In this document: positions 44,066 through 52,499 of the stretch, in pieces
Position numbering within the stretch: the stretch's first letter is position 1
Layout of the letters: every line of letters starts with the position of its first letter
From: Prevotella sp.
GTDB lineage: Bacteria; Bacteroidota; Bacteroidia; Bacteroidales; Bacteroidaceae
NCBI GenBank assembly: GCA_017483185.1
Contig: JAFULM010000056.1
Span: 1-55,842, forward strand
DNA length: 55,842 bases
Reading direction: 5' to 3'
Notes under the pieces: generated by a model
The model's database searches: none
Told to the model about the DNA's origin: nothing
Seen by the model: the letters and a program-made list of their open reading frames with translations, nothing else
Translations under genes and position numbers: made by a program

Positions 44066-44341
44066 TCAGTGGTCATCATAATGTCCGTAGGCGGCTAAGC
44101 CGAGCACGATGATCTCATCGTCGTGCACCTCGTAGACAAGGCGGTGCTTCTTGGTTATGCTGCGCGACCACTGTCCGGCGCGGTTGCCTGTCAGACGGTG
44201 GGGATGGCCGGTGCCTGAGGTAGGATGCACTTTCAGTTCTTCTATGAACTTTTCCAGTTTCTTATAAGCAGAAGGTTCATCCTTCTGCAGAAGTCTCACG
44301 TCTTTGGTGGCATTAGCCGTGAATTTGATTCTGTACTCCAT
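44066..44341 (-). CDS. YoeB-type toxin (mRNA interferase)
   Basis: A 91-residue RelE-superfamily toxin. QWSRSITKKHRLVYEV and LAAYGHYDDH match the YoeB signature, with Arg and His residues of the catalytic set and the closing GHYDD tail. It should cut ribosome-bound mRNA. Its ATG at 44341 overlaps the antitoxin stop codon by one base (TGATG), so the two are translationally coupled. Confidence 0.93.
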   Translation of the reverse strand: MEYRIKFTANATKDVRLLQKDEPSAYKKLEKFIEELKVHPTSGTGHPHRLTGNRAGQWSRSITKKHRLVYEVHDDEIIVLGLAAYGHYDDH

Positions 44342-44589
44342 CACCCAATCCTTTCAAGAAATTCATCAAGTGTTTCACCGGGTAACATTTCATGTACCTT
44401 CCCCTCTCGTGCCTGCTGGAGCGACTCGTCTATCTTCGCGAAGTACTCCTCTTTGGTCATGAGGGTGTCGTCCTCCTTCTGCGCGGCCAGCTTCTTCAGG
44501 TACTTTGCCGCGCGCTTCATCAGACTCTCGTTCTCCGCAATCACACTGAGGCTGCGGTATATTTCGGCGTTCAGTTGCATTGTTGTCAT
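44341..44589 (-). CDS. Antitoxin partner of the YoeB-type toxin
   Basis: An 82-residue protein (MTTMQLNAEIYRSLSVIA…) with an N-terminal strand-helix and an acidic C-terminal half (GKVHEMLPGETLDEFLERIG) that probably wraps the toxin. It does not look like the common YefM/Phd type. ATG 44589 is chosen because AGGAGG lies seven bases upstream, an unusually strong ribosome-binding site in this phylum, and the -7 box is at 44624-44631. Confidence 0.85.
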   Translation of the reverse strand: MTTMQLNAEIYRSLSVIAENESLMKRAAKYLKKLAAQKEDDTLMTKEEYFAKIDESLQQAREGKVHEMLPGETLDEFLERIG

Positions 44590-44623
44590 CTTGATTCCTC
44601 CTGTTGTTTTATTGTTTATGCTG

Positions 44624-44631
44624 CAAATATA
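44624..44631 (-). promoter_or_regulatory. -7 box (TATATTTG) of the toxin-antitoxin operon
   Basis: Minus-strand match; leader about 28 bases. Confidence 0.65.
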
Positions 44632-44724
44632 GCTATTTATTTTTAATAAGTCGGTCAACGGAACTGATAAAACGGTCCGTCCGACGTCCGGAGCGATTTT
44701 TCGGAGTGCGTCGTGGGCGCCGGA

Positions 44725-45588
44725 CTACTGCTTCAGCCAGGCCTTCAGTTCGAGCATCAACTCGAAGTGGAAGGGGAAGCTCTGACGTATGCCCCATCCG
44801 TGGCCGCCGGTCGGGTAGACATGGAGGGACGCGGGGACATCGTGGCGGTAGCACTCCACATAGTAGTTGGTGCCGTTGGCGGGCAGGACGGCATGGTCGT
44901 CGTCGCTCAGTGCGATGAAGGCGCGCGGCGTGCTGCGTGTCACCTGCATGTCGGTGCTGTATTCGCGCTGTCGGCGTTTGGCTGCGCGCTCACCCAGCAG
45001 ATTGTCGTGAGAGCCCTTGTGGGTGAAGGCCGGGTCCATCGTTATGACGGGGTAGAACAGTATTTGGAAGTCGGGTGCGGCGTCGTCCTTGGCGCGGGTG
45101 GCCACGACCGAGGCAAGATGGCCTCCGGCCGAAAAGCCCATGATGCCCACCTTGTCGCGGTCGATGTGCCATGCCCGGGCGTTGCGGCGCACGAGGCGCA
45201 TCGCCTCTTCGGCGTCACCGACAGGCACGTCGGGGTTGCCGTGGGGCATGCGGTATTTCAGGACGATCACGGCGAGACCCTGTCCGTTGAGGAACGGAGC
45301 CCATCCGTGGCCTTCATGGTCTAAGGCGAGGTGCTCGTAAGCGCCGCCGGGACAGACGACCACGGCCTGGCCGGTGGCCAGTTTTTCTTCCGGGAGATAG
45401 ACAAAGACGCGGGCCGTGTCCTGCGGATTGCTGCTTCTCACGGGAGCTCCGGAGGGCCAGAGGTCCAGCGTGAAGGCGTTTTGGGCGCGCAAGAGGGAGG
45501 GCGCGATGAGGCTTTGTGTGACGATGATAAAGATGAGAGATGCTAATGCTCTCCAGCGATTGGTTGTTTGCAAAATCTGTAAGGCCAT
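44725..45588 (-). CDS. Secreted alpha/beta-hydrolase, probable carbohydrate or acyl esterase
   Basis: A 287-residue esterase with a signal segment (LASLIFIIVTQSLIAPSLLRAQ). VVVCPGGAYEHLA is the HGG-like oxyanion region, GFSAGGH holds the nucleophile Ser, and the later DDDHAVLPAN and GGHGWG supply Asp and His. It resembles the acetylxylan esterase/BD-FAE group, which deacetylates plant glycans. Start ATG 45588 agrees with the -7 box at 45612-45619 and rules out the earlier ATG at 45654. Confidence 0.88.
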   Translation of the reverse strand: MALQILQTTNRWRALASLIFIIVTQSLIAPSLLRAQNAFTLDLWPSGAPVRSSNPQDTARVFVYLPEEKLATGQAVVVCPGGAYEHLALDHEGHGWAPFLNGQGLAVIVLKYRMPHGNPDVPVGDAEEAMRLVRRNARAWHIDRDKVGIMGFSAGGHLASVVATRAKDDAAPDFQILFYPVITMDPAFTHKGSHDNLLGERAAKRRQREYSTDMQVTRSTPRAFIALSDDDHAVLPANGTNYYVECYRHDVPASLHVYPTGGHGWGIRQSFPFHFELMLELKAWLKQ

Positions 45589-45611
45589 GTAAATCTTATA
45601 TTTTTGATTTG

Positions 45612-45619
45612 CAAATATA
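45612..45619 (-). promoter_or_regulatory. -7 box (TATATTTG) of the esterase gene
   Basis: Minus-strand match; the leader to 45588 is about 17 bases. Confidence 0.6.
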
Positions 45620-45758
45620 CGAAATAAATTCCGGATATGACCTGATTTGCTCATGGGCTTTCGTTACGAGAGTTCAAAATGTCAGTGGCTGCGGCAGCGA
45701 AAGCACGGTGTGCCAGTATATGGCACGCTACAACTCCCGAAAAAAAAGCCCGCAACCC

Positions 45759-45789
45759 TTTGTTTTCTGCGCAAGTTGCTGTATCTTTG
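45759..45789 (+). promoter_or_regulatory. Promoter of the DUF2851 gene
   Basis: TTTG (45759-45762) and TATCTTTG (45782-45789), 19 bases apart; places the start codon at 45815. Confidence 0.75.
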
Positions 45790-45814
45790 TCATTTTATTC
45801 ATGATGTATCAACA

Positions 45815-47125
45815 ATGGAACAACTGCTTCACTACGCATGGAAACACCGTCTCCTGCCCTCCGGCGGCCTGACGACGACCGACGGCAAGCCGGTCGAGGT
45901 GATCGATCCCGGACTGCACAACCATGACGCCGGACCGGACTTTTTTAATGCCAAGATACGCATCGACGGGACATTGTGGGTTGGCAATGTCGAGATACAC
46001 GACCTGTCGTCCCACTGGCATGCGCACGGTCATGACCGTGACGGTGCTTACGAAAGCGTGGTGCTCCATGTGGTGGGTGGCGCCGACTGTGAAGTGGCGG
46101 ACAGCAGCGGGCGCAGGATACCGCAGGTGGTGGTCGCCGTGCCGCAGCATGTCGCCGACAACTATCACGAGCTCATGACCGAAGACCGATTTCCGCCGTG
46201 CTACCGCATCGTGCCCTCGCTCAGCCGGATGACTGTCAGCGCGTGGATGGCTGCGCTGCAGACCGAGCGCCTCGAGCGCAAGACGGCTGACATAAGCCGC
46301 AGGGCGGACATGAGGAACGGATCGTGGGAGGAAGCGTGCTTCATAACGCTGGCCCGCAACTACGGCTTCGGCATCAACGGTGATGCCTTTGAGGAGTGGG
46401 CCGCTCATGTGCCGCTGTCTGCCGTGGGTCATCACAGGGACGACCTATTCCAGATAGAGGCCATATTCATGGGCCAGGCGGGACTGCTTGACGAGGCTTC
46501 CATACCCGAGAGATACCGTGAGGAGGCCATGCAGGATGGCTATTTCCGCCGCCTCGGCGACGAATACCGCTATCTGGCGCACAAGTTCTCGCTCACACCG
46601 ATGGACTGGCGGCGCTGGCGTTTTATGCGCCTGAGACCGCAAAACTTTCCTCATATCCGCATCTCGCAGTTGGCCCGGCTCTACCATGGATGCCGCATGG
46701 GATTGGCCGCGCTGACCGAGTGCGGCACGGTCGAGGCGGTGCGCAGTCTGCTCGACACCCGTGTCACGACCTACTGGGAGACCCACTACACATTCGGTTC
46801 AGAGAGCACGCGCCACAGCAAGCGTCTCTCGGCTGCTTCACTCGACTTGCTGGTCATCAACACTGCCGTACCGATGCTGTTCGCCTACGGCCGCCACACG
46901 TCGCGGGAGGAGCTTTGCGAGCGTGCTGTCGACCTGCTGGAGGGACTCCGTCCGGAGAACAACCGTGTCATCCGTATGTGGCGGGAGTGCGGGCTGGAGG
47001 TGCGCTCGGCGGGTGACAGCCAAGCGTTGCTGCAGCTGAAAAACGAGTATTGCGACCGGCGGGACTGTCTCCGCTGCCGGATAGGATATGAATATCTGAA
47101 GGGCCGGAAGGGAGGGACCATGTAA
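45815..47125 (+). CDS. DUF2851 family protein
   Basis: A 436-residue conserved Bacteroidota protein of unknown function. Family hallmarks are the start EQLLHYAWKHRLLP, GLHNHDAGPDFFNAKI and GNVEIHDLSSHWHAHGHDRD, which resemble a nuclease-like acidic/His pattern, and the C-terminal cysteine set CDRRDCLRCRIGYEYLK. The latter suggests a metal site. The longer frame from 45647 is upstream of the promoter and not coding. Confidence 0.9.
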   Translation: MEQLLHYAWKHRLLPSGGLTTTDGKPVEVIDPGLHNHDAGPDFFNAKIRIDGTLWVGNVEIHDLSSHWHAHGHDRDGAYESVVLHVVGGADCEVADSSGRRIPQVVVAVPQHVADNYHELMTEDRFPPCYRIVPSLSRMTVSAWMAALQTERLERKTADISRRADMRNGSWEEACFITLARNYGFGINGDAFEEWAAHVPLSAVGHHRDDLFQIEAIFMGQAGLLDEASIPERYREEAMQDGYFRRLGDEYRYLAHKFSLTPMDWRRWRFMRLRPQNFPHIRISQLARLYHGCRMGLAALTECGTVEAVRSLLDTRVTTYWETHYTFGSESTRHSKRLSAASLDLLVINTAVPMLFAYGRHTSREELCERAVDLLEGLRPENNRVIRMWRECGLEVRSAGDSQALLQLKNEYCDRRDCLRCRIGYEYLKGRKGGTM

Positions 47126-47242
47126 GATAGATGTCAGATGTTAGATGTCAGATGTTAAATGTCAGATGTTAGATGTCAGATGTTAGAGCTTTCGCCTTTC
47201 ATCCCGTAGGCACCCTCCCCTTGGGGAGGGCCGGGGTGGGGC
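47126..47242. repeat. TCAGATGTTAGATG tandem tract and GC-rich hairpin
   Basis: ATGTCAGATGTTAGATGTCA-type units run from 47129 to about 47188, then the CCCTCCCC-TT-GGGGAGGG repeat at 47203-47242. Confidence 0.75.
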
Positions 47243-47280
47243 CGACAGCCTCTTATAATTAATGTAACATAAAGATCGAT

Positions 47281-47679
47281 ATGACGATGGACTATATATT
47301 TGAAGCGAAGATGATGGTGCGCGACTACGAGTGCGACATCGAGGGCATAGTGAACAACGCCAACTATCTACACTACGCGGAACACACGCGCCACCTCTTT
47401 CTGAAAGAGCGCGGACTGAGTTTCGCCGATATGCACCGACGCGGCACCGACGCCGTCGTGGCACGTATGAACCTGCAGTTTAAGACACCGCTGAGATGCG
47501 ACGACGAGTTCATCTCGCGATTGGCTGTCGTCAAGGAAGGCCTGCGGTATGTCTTTCATCAGGCCATATTCCGTGCGTCCGATGACAGATTGTGCTTCCG
47601 CGCCGTGACAGACATTGTCTGTCTGGTCAACGGACGGTTGGCGTCAAGTCCTGAATATGACGCGGCGTTGTTGGGGTGA
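47281..47679 (+). CDS. Acyl-CoA thioesterase, YbgC/FcbC type
   Basis: A 132-residue hot-dog thioesterase. The signature RDYECDIEGIVNNANYLHYAE has the expected catalytic-helix region, though the usual Asp is in the ECD-x-EGIVNN arrangement, and FLKERGLSFADM follows. Substrate unknown; relatives hydrolyse short acyl-CoAs or acyl carrier thioesters. Confidence 0.9.
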   Translation: MTMDYIFEAKMMVRDYECDIEGIVNNANYLHYAEHTRHLFLKERGLSFADMHRRGTDAVVARMNLQFKTPLRCDDEFISRLAVVKEGLRYVFHQAIFRASDDRLCFRAVTDIVCLVNGRLASSPEYDAALLG

Positions 47680-47697
47680 TGGTTTTTTTGAGGATGT

Positions 47698-47762
47698 AGA
47701 AAGTCTTTAATGACCTTAATGACTTTAAAGACTTTAACGACCTTAAAGTCCTTAAAGACTCC
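47698..47762. repeat. TTTAAAGACC decamer-like tandem repeats
   Basis: AAGTCTTTAATGACC, TTAATGACTTTAAAGACTTT, AACGACCTTAAAGTCC and so on follow each other up to the dprA start region. Related to 20924-20970. Confidence 0.75.
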
Positions 47763-47791
47763 CTCCTCAAAAGAAGAAACAAAAGAGCACA

Positions 47792-48913
47792 ATGGAATCA
47801 TTATACGCAATGGCGCTGACGCGCATAAGCAATTTCAACTTTCAGACGGCTCTGGCTCTCTATCGCGAGCTGGGCAGCGCGACTGCCGTCTATGAGCACA
47901 GAGCGGACGTCGGCGACGTCGTGGACGGCTGTACGCCGCGTCTCATAGCTGCGCTGCGCGACTGGGACGAACCGTTGAGGCGGGCCGAGACAGAGGCGGA
48001 GTTCATGCGGAAGCATGGCATCGTGGCGCTCACACCCGCCGATGAGGCTTATCCGCAGCGGCTCAAAGAGTGTCCCGACGCACCGCTTGTCGTCTACTAC
48101 AAGGGTACGGAGTGTCTCAATCGGCGTCGTGTGGTCAGCATCGTCGGTACGCGCCACTGCACGGCCTACGGACAGGATCTCATCCGTAACTTCACGACCA
48201 GTCTGCGGGCGCTTTGTCCCGAAGTGACCGTGGTCAGCGGATTGGCATACGGCGTGGATATCTGCGCCCATCGCGAGACGCTGAAGTGCGGATATGACAC
48301 GGTGGGAGTGTTGGCTCACGGTTTGGACACGATCTATCCGTCGGGTCATCGTGCCACGGCGGTGGACATGCTCAGTCACGGCGGCCTGATGACGGAATTT
48401 ATGTCCGGCACCAACGCCGACAAGGTCAATTTCGTCCGCCGCAACCGCATCATAGCCGGACTCTCCGATGCCACTGTCGTCGTTGAGTCGGCGGCAAAGG
48501 GCGGCAGTCTCATCACGGCCGCCATCGCCCGCAGCTACGACCGTGACGTGTTCACTTTTCCGGGAGCCGTCGGTGCCCCTTATTCCGAGGGATGCAACAA
48601 TCTCATCCGTGACAATGGCGCGGCGCTGATCACATCGGCTGCCGATTTTGCCACCGCGATGGGATGGACGGACGACGCCGTGCTGGCCAAGGTAAAGACG
48701 ACGGGTATCGAACGGCAGATTTTTCCGCCGCTCGACAATGACGAACAGGCTGTCGTCGACCTGTTGCGTAAGACCAATGACCTCCAGATCAACATCATAA
48801 CCGTCAAGACCGGGCTGCCGATAAGCCGCGTGACGGCCCTCCTCTTTCAGTTGGAGATGAAAGGAGTCGTCAGACCGCAGGCAGGCGGGATGTATCATCT
48901 GATAACGATTTAG
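47792..48913 (+). CDS. dprA: DNA processing protein DprA
   Basis: A 373-residue protein that loads RecA on incoming single-stranded DNA. The Rossmann-like core is clear: VVSIVGTRHCTAYGQDLIRN, VSGLAYGVDICAHRETL, GVLAHGLDTIYPSGH, FVRRNRIIAGLSDATVVVES and GGSLITAAIA. The C-terminal winged helix (INIITVKTGLPISRVTALLF) is present. Full length. Confidence 0.96.
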   Translation: MESLYAMALTRISNFNFQTALALYRELGSATAVYEHRADVGDVVDGCTPRLIAALRDWDEPLRRAETEAEFMRKHGIVALTPADEAYPQRLKECPDAPLVVYYKGTECLNRRRVVSIVGTRHCTAYGQDLIRNFTTSLRALCPEVTVVSGLAYGVDICAHRETLKCGYDTVGVLAHGLDTIYPSGHRATAVDMLSHGGLMTEFMSGTNADKVNFVRRNRIIAGLSDATVVVESAAKGGSLITAAIARSYDRDVFTFPGAVGAPYSEGCNNLIRDNGAALITSAADFATAMGWTDDAVLAKVKTTGIERQIFPPLDNDEQAVVDLLRKTNDLQINIITVKTGLPISRVTALLFQLEMKGVVRPQAGGMYHLITI

Positions 48914-48965
48914 ACAAAAGACATTTATTGGAAATACACATTCTATTGAACAAAACGAACGAAAT

Positions 48966-50048
48966 ATGAAGATAGGAAACATAGAGTTCGGCTCCCGTCC
49001 GCTCTTTCTCGCACCGATGGAAGACGTGACCGACATCGGTTTCCGCATGTTGTGCAAGCGCTTCGGGGCGGCGATGGTCTACACGGAGTTTGTCAGTGCG
49101 GAGGCTTTGGTGCGCTCCGTGCAGTCGACGGTCGGCAAACTGACCATAAGCGACGAGGAACGGCCGGTCGGAATACAAATCTATGGCCGTGATGTGGATG
49201 CGATGGTTGAGGCGGCACGCATCGTCGAGCAGGCCGGTCCGGATCTGATAGACCTCAATTTCGGTTGTCCGGTGAAGAAGGTGGCGGGCAAGGGCGCGGG
49301 TGCGGGCATGCTTCAGAATATCCCGCTCATGCTCGACATAACACGTCGTGTCGTCGATGCCGTCCGTCTGCCTGTCACGGTGAAGACCCGACTGGGCTGG
49401 GACAGCAGCAATCTCGTCATCACCGATCTGGCCGAACAGTTGCAGGACTGCGGTATCGCGGCCCTGACCATCCACGGCCGCACACGTGCCCAAATGTACA
49501 CGGGACAGGCCGACTGGTCGCTCATCGGCGAGGTGAAACGCAATCCGCGCATCAGGATTCCCATCATAGGCAACGGCGACATCACTTCTGTTGCTGAAGC
49601 GCATCAGGCTTTCGACCGCTACGGCGTCGACGCGGTGATGATCGGCCGCGCGACGTTCGGCCGGCCGTGGATATTCGGGGAAGCAGTTTCGAGGAGTGAG
49701 GAGTGTGGAGTGAGGAGGGATAATGGCGTGTCAAGCATTTCTCCCTCCTCCCTCCACACATCTCCCTCCTCCCTCCACACTCCTCCCTCCTCGGAATATA
49801 AATTCCCTCAGACTTTATCCGACAAGATTGACGTCCTCTTGGAGATGCTCCGCATCAACGTCGAGCGCATTGACGAATATCGCGGCATCCTCCACACGCG
49901 CCGTCATCTGGCCGCCACGCCAATCTTCAAGGGCATCCCGGACTTCCGCCAGACGCGCATTGCGATGCTGCGGGCCGAGACGGTGGCCGAACTGACAGCC
50001 ATTCTGGAGGACGTCCGCACCCGGCTCACGAGTTTAAATGAAGAGTGA
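48966..50048 (+). CDS. tRNA-dihydrouridine synthase, DusB-like, with repeat-derived insertion
   Basis: A 360-residue FMN enzyme reducing uridines in tRNA. LAPMEDVTDIGFR, DLNFGCPVKKV (catalytic Cys101), TVKTRLGW and IHGRTRAQMYTG are typical. Residues about 242-278 (SEECGVRRDNGVSSISPSSL…PPSSEYKFP) are extra. They are encoded by an inverted pair of GAGGAGTGAGG-type repeats at 49691-49792 that keeps the frame and lies between the barrel and the C-terminal helical domain. The closing LNEE and stop are encoded by another repeat. The family is usually about 320 residues. Confidence 0.93.
   Translation: MKIGNIEFGSRPLFLAPMEDVTDIGFRMLCKRFGAAMVYTEFVSAEALVRSVQSTVGKLTISDEERPVGIQIYGRDVDAMVEAARIVEQAGPDLIDLNFGCPVKKVAGKGAGAGMLQNIPLMLDITRRVVDAVRLPVTVKTRLGWDSSNLVITDLAEQLQDCGIAALTIHGRTRAQMYTGQADWSLIGEVKRNPRIRIPIIGNGDITSVAEAHQAFDRYGVDAVMIGRATFGRPWIFGEAVSRSEECGVRRDNGVSSISPSSLHTSPSSLHTPPSSEYKFPQTLSDKIDVLLEMLRINVERIDEYRGILHTRRHLAATPIFKGIPDFRQTRIAMLRAETVAELTAILEDVRTRLTSLNEE
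49691..49792. repeat. Inverted GAGGAGTGAGGAG repeat inside the dus gene
   Basis: Left arm 49691-49720 and right arm 49763-49792 pair with two mismatches; a partial extra copy of the right arm starts at 49742. The tract is low-complexity, unlike the surrounding coding sequence. Confidence 0.85.
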
Positions 50049-50123
50049 AAAACGAAGAGTGAAGAATCCAATACTCTTATTCTGCATTTGGATTCTTCAC
50101 TCTTCGTTTTTCACTCTTCATTT
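50036..50123. terminator. 36-base perfect stem between convergent genes
   Basis: Arms 50036-50071 and 50088-50123 (AAATGAAGAGTGAAAAACGA…) are exact complements. The left arm contains the dus stop codon; the right arm ends the minus-strand NUDIX gene region. Confidence 0.85.
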
Positions 50124-50124
50124 T

Positions 50125-50655
50125 TCATTTTAAATTCTCGTCGAGAAAACGGCGCATGGCGTGTCGTATGGAGCGCAGGCCGAACTGCTCCGTGTGTATG
50201 TCCTCGACGGGCAGCCAGAAACATTCGGAGGCATCGTCGGCGGCCACCGGTTGGCTGCCTTCCGCCACACGACAGGCGAAGAACATGTCGAGTGTATGGA
50301 TTTCCATACCGGAGTACATGTAGATGTTCGGCAGACTGAACAGGTATTCGGTCGCCACGGTCTTCAGGCCGGTCTCTTCCAACACCTCGCGGGCTATGCC
50401 CTCTTCAGCTGTCTCGTCGTTGTCGACAAATCCTCCGGGCAGGTCGAGCATGCCCTTGGCCGGCTCTTTGCCACGTCGTTCGACGAGCAGTTCGCCGCGT
50501 TCGTTGAGGATAAATGCCGCCGTGGCCGCACTCGGGTTCTGATAGTAGACGAAGCCGCAATTATCACACTTCTTGCTTTTCTCGTTGTTCACGTCAAAGT
50601 GCTTGCTGCCGCACTTTGGACAATACTTGAATTTCTCTAACGGATGAATATCCAT
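50125..50655 (-). CDS. NUDIX hydrolase with zinc ribbon
   Basis: A 176-residue NUDIX hydrolase. CPKCGSKHF and CDNCGFVYY form a zinc ribbon, as in NADH pyrophosphatases. The Nudix box is GGFVDNDETAEEGIAREVLEETGL (positions about 50386-50430), with its Glu metal ligands intact. Substrate is a nucleoside diphosphate derivative, not determinable here. It is last in a probable minus-strand operon. Confidence 0.92.
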   Translation of the reverse strand: MDIHPLEKFKYCPKCGSKHFDVNNEKSKKCDNCGFVYYQNPSAATAAFILNERGELLVERRGKEPAKGMLDLPGGFVDNDETAEEGIAREVLEETGLKTVATEYLFSLPNIYMYSGMEIHTLDMFFACRVAEGSQPVAADDASECFWLPVEDIHTEQFGLRSIRHAMRRFLDENLK

Positions 50656-50696
50656 ACGCTTGTTTATGTTAGATGTTAGGTGTCAGATGTTATGTT

Positions 50697-51461
50697 TCAG
50701 TCGGCCTTTTTCATTCTGATGTTGAGCTGAAACAGGGCCGGCAGCAGTATCAGCAGCGAACAACCGACAGCCATCAGCGTCCGCAGCGTGTCACCGCCGA
50801 AGAGCGTCGACAGCGGTGCGTCGGGGTCAGGCATTACGTTGTACATGATGTATGCGACGGTGTTGTTCACCCAATGATAGGCCACTCCGGGGACGATACT
50901 GCCGGTCCGCATGTACATCCATCCCAACAGCAGGCCGACGAGCAGTGCGTGGGGCAGCTGGGCGGGATTGGTGTGGATGGCGGCAAACAGCACGGCCGAC
51001 ACGGCGATGGCCGCCCACGGCCGCGACATCGTCGAGAGCAGTGAGCGGAGTATGGCTCCGCGGAACACCATTTCCTCGACAATCGGAGCCAATAGGCCCA
51101 CGGCGACGTAGCCCCAGCGTTCGCGCAGGATCATGTCCAGCTGTCCTTCGGCCCAGTTGGGCAACTCCGGCAACACTTCCTGAAGCCATGCCGACGGAAT
51201 GATGGCACCGGCGGCGGCCACCGACGACCAAAACAAGACTCCCCATTGGCGCGAGCGTACATAGTCACGCGACAGTGTGGACCAACGGGCGAGGACAAAC
51301 ACCACGGCGGCGATGACGCTGCTTGCGACCGATGACGCGATGAGCATCATCGGCGTTATGTCGGGCGTTCCGGCGATGTATGGCCACAAAACTCTCACTA
51401 AGGCCGCGCATCCGATTTGTATGGCGGCGAAGACCAGCAGATATATTAAAGCATTTTTCAT
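50697..51461 (-). CDS. CPBP family intramembrane protease
   Basis: A 254-residue protein with about seven membrane segments. Motifs EEMVFRGA (EExxxR), FAAIHTN (FxxxH) and HWVNNTVA (HxxxN) form the active site of CAAX/CPBP proteases. The target is unknown. Confidence 0.92.
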   Translation of the reverse strand: MKNALIYLLVFAAIQIGCAALVRVLWPYIAGTPDITPMMLIASSVASSVIAAVVFVLARWSTLSRDYVRSRQWGVLFWSSVAAAGAIIPSAWLQEVLPELPNWAEGQLDMILRERWGYVAVGLLAPIVEEMVFRGAILRSLLSTMSRPWAAIAVSAVLFAAIHTNPAQLPHALLVGLLLGWMYMRTGSIVPGVAYHWVNNTVAYIMYNVMPDPDAPLSTLFGGDTLRTLMAVGCSLLILLPALFQLNIRMKKAD

Positions 51462-51551
51462 ATTCTTAAAGGCCCGGCCCCCTCCGGCTCCCCCAAGGGG
51501 GAGAGACCTGCGGCTTCGGACTTACTTACTTTATTTGTTATTGTTTATTCT

Positions 51552-52499
51552 TCATTCTTCACTCTTCATTCTCAACAATTCCGCCTTGGCTGCGGCCTCG
51601 TCTTCGGCCAGCTGTGCGGCCAGCTCGCCGCCATTGCGAAACTTCCGCTCGCCGCGCAGACGACTGACGAACGAGATGGCTATACGCTTGTCGTAGAGGT
51701 CGCCGTCGAAGTCGAAGACGTGGACCTCGAGGGTCATCTTGTGTCCGTCGAAGGTGGGGCGCATGCCGATGTTCATCATGCCCTCGAGACGCCGGCCGGC
51801 CTCGGGCTGGTCGACGTTGACGGCATAGACGCCGGGCGCGGGGATGAGTTGTGTGTCGTCTTCGGGCAGGATGTTGGCCGTGGGAAAACCGAGACGGCGT
51901 CCCACCTGTTCGCCCGTCACGACCGTTCCGGCCAGCATGTACGGATAGCCGAGACAACGGGCGGCCATCGAGACCTCTCCCTCGTCGAGCAGGGAGCGTA
52001 TGACCGACGAACTGACGCTGACGCCGGCCATTGTCAGTTCGGCACCGCGTATCACGTCCATGTCCATCTCCCGCCCGTATGCGACGTAGTCGTCGAAGCC
52101 TTCGTTGCGTCCTGCCCCGAATCGGCTGTCGTAACCTGCGACGAGCACCTTGACGCCGAGCCGGTCCCGGAGCATCTCGCGCATGAAGTCGCGGGCCGAC
52201 AGAGAGGCCAGACGCCGGTCGAACGGCAGCACCACGCAGCGGTCGGCACCGGTCCGGGAGAGCAGATGCAGGCGTTCGGTGAAGGTGGTGAGCATCCGGG
52301 GACAATAGCCCGAACCGAGCACTTGGCGCGGATGGCGGTCGAACGTGACCACGAGCGAGCTCAGCGAGCGTTGCCGCGCTTCCTCCGTGACCTGCCGGAT
52401 GAGGTGGCGGTGGCCGCGGTGGACTCCGTCAAAGAAGCCGATGGTCGCCACACAGGGTGTGACGGCGGCCTGTCCTTCGTCTAATCTTATGATATCCAT
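51552..52499 (-). CDS. ribF: Bifunctional riboflavin kinase/FAD synthetase
   Basis: A 315-residue enzyme making FMN and FAD. The FAD synthetase half begins ATIGFFDGVHRGHRHLI and contains VSSSVIRSLL. The kinase half has GRRLGFPTANI and GVYAVNV. Its ATG overlaps the stop of the upstream ATPase gene (TGATG), so translation is coupled. The C-terminal LLRMKSEE is encoded by a GAAGAGTGAAG repeat, as in queH. Confidence 0.95.
   Translation of the reverse strand: MDIIRLDEGQAAVTPCVATIGFFDGVHRGHRHLIRQVTEEARQRSLSSLVVTFDRHPRQVLGSGYCPRMLTTFTERLHLLSRTGADRCVVLPFDRRLASLSARDFMREMLRDRLGVKVLVAGYDSRFGAGRNEGFDDYVAYGREMDMDVIRGAELTMAGVSVSSSVIRSLLDEGEVSMAARCLGYPYMLAGTVVTGEQVGRRLGFPTANILPEDDTQLIPAPGVYAVNVDQPEAGRRLEGMMNIGMRPTFDGHKMTLEVHVFDFDGDLYDKRIAISFVSRLRGERKFRNGGELAAQLAEDEAAAKAELLRMKSEE

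Noticed and set aside
47801..49057. Long antisense frame of 418 codons over dprA
   Set aside because: It is the shadow of a GC-rich gene; it has a low-complexity His/Arg/Asp composition and no start signals. The same holds for long antisense frames at 2713-3987, 38420-39748 and 25299-26519.
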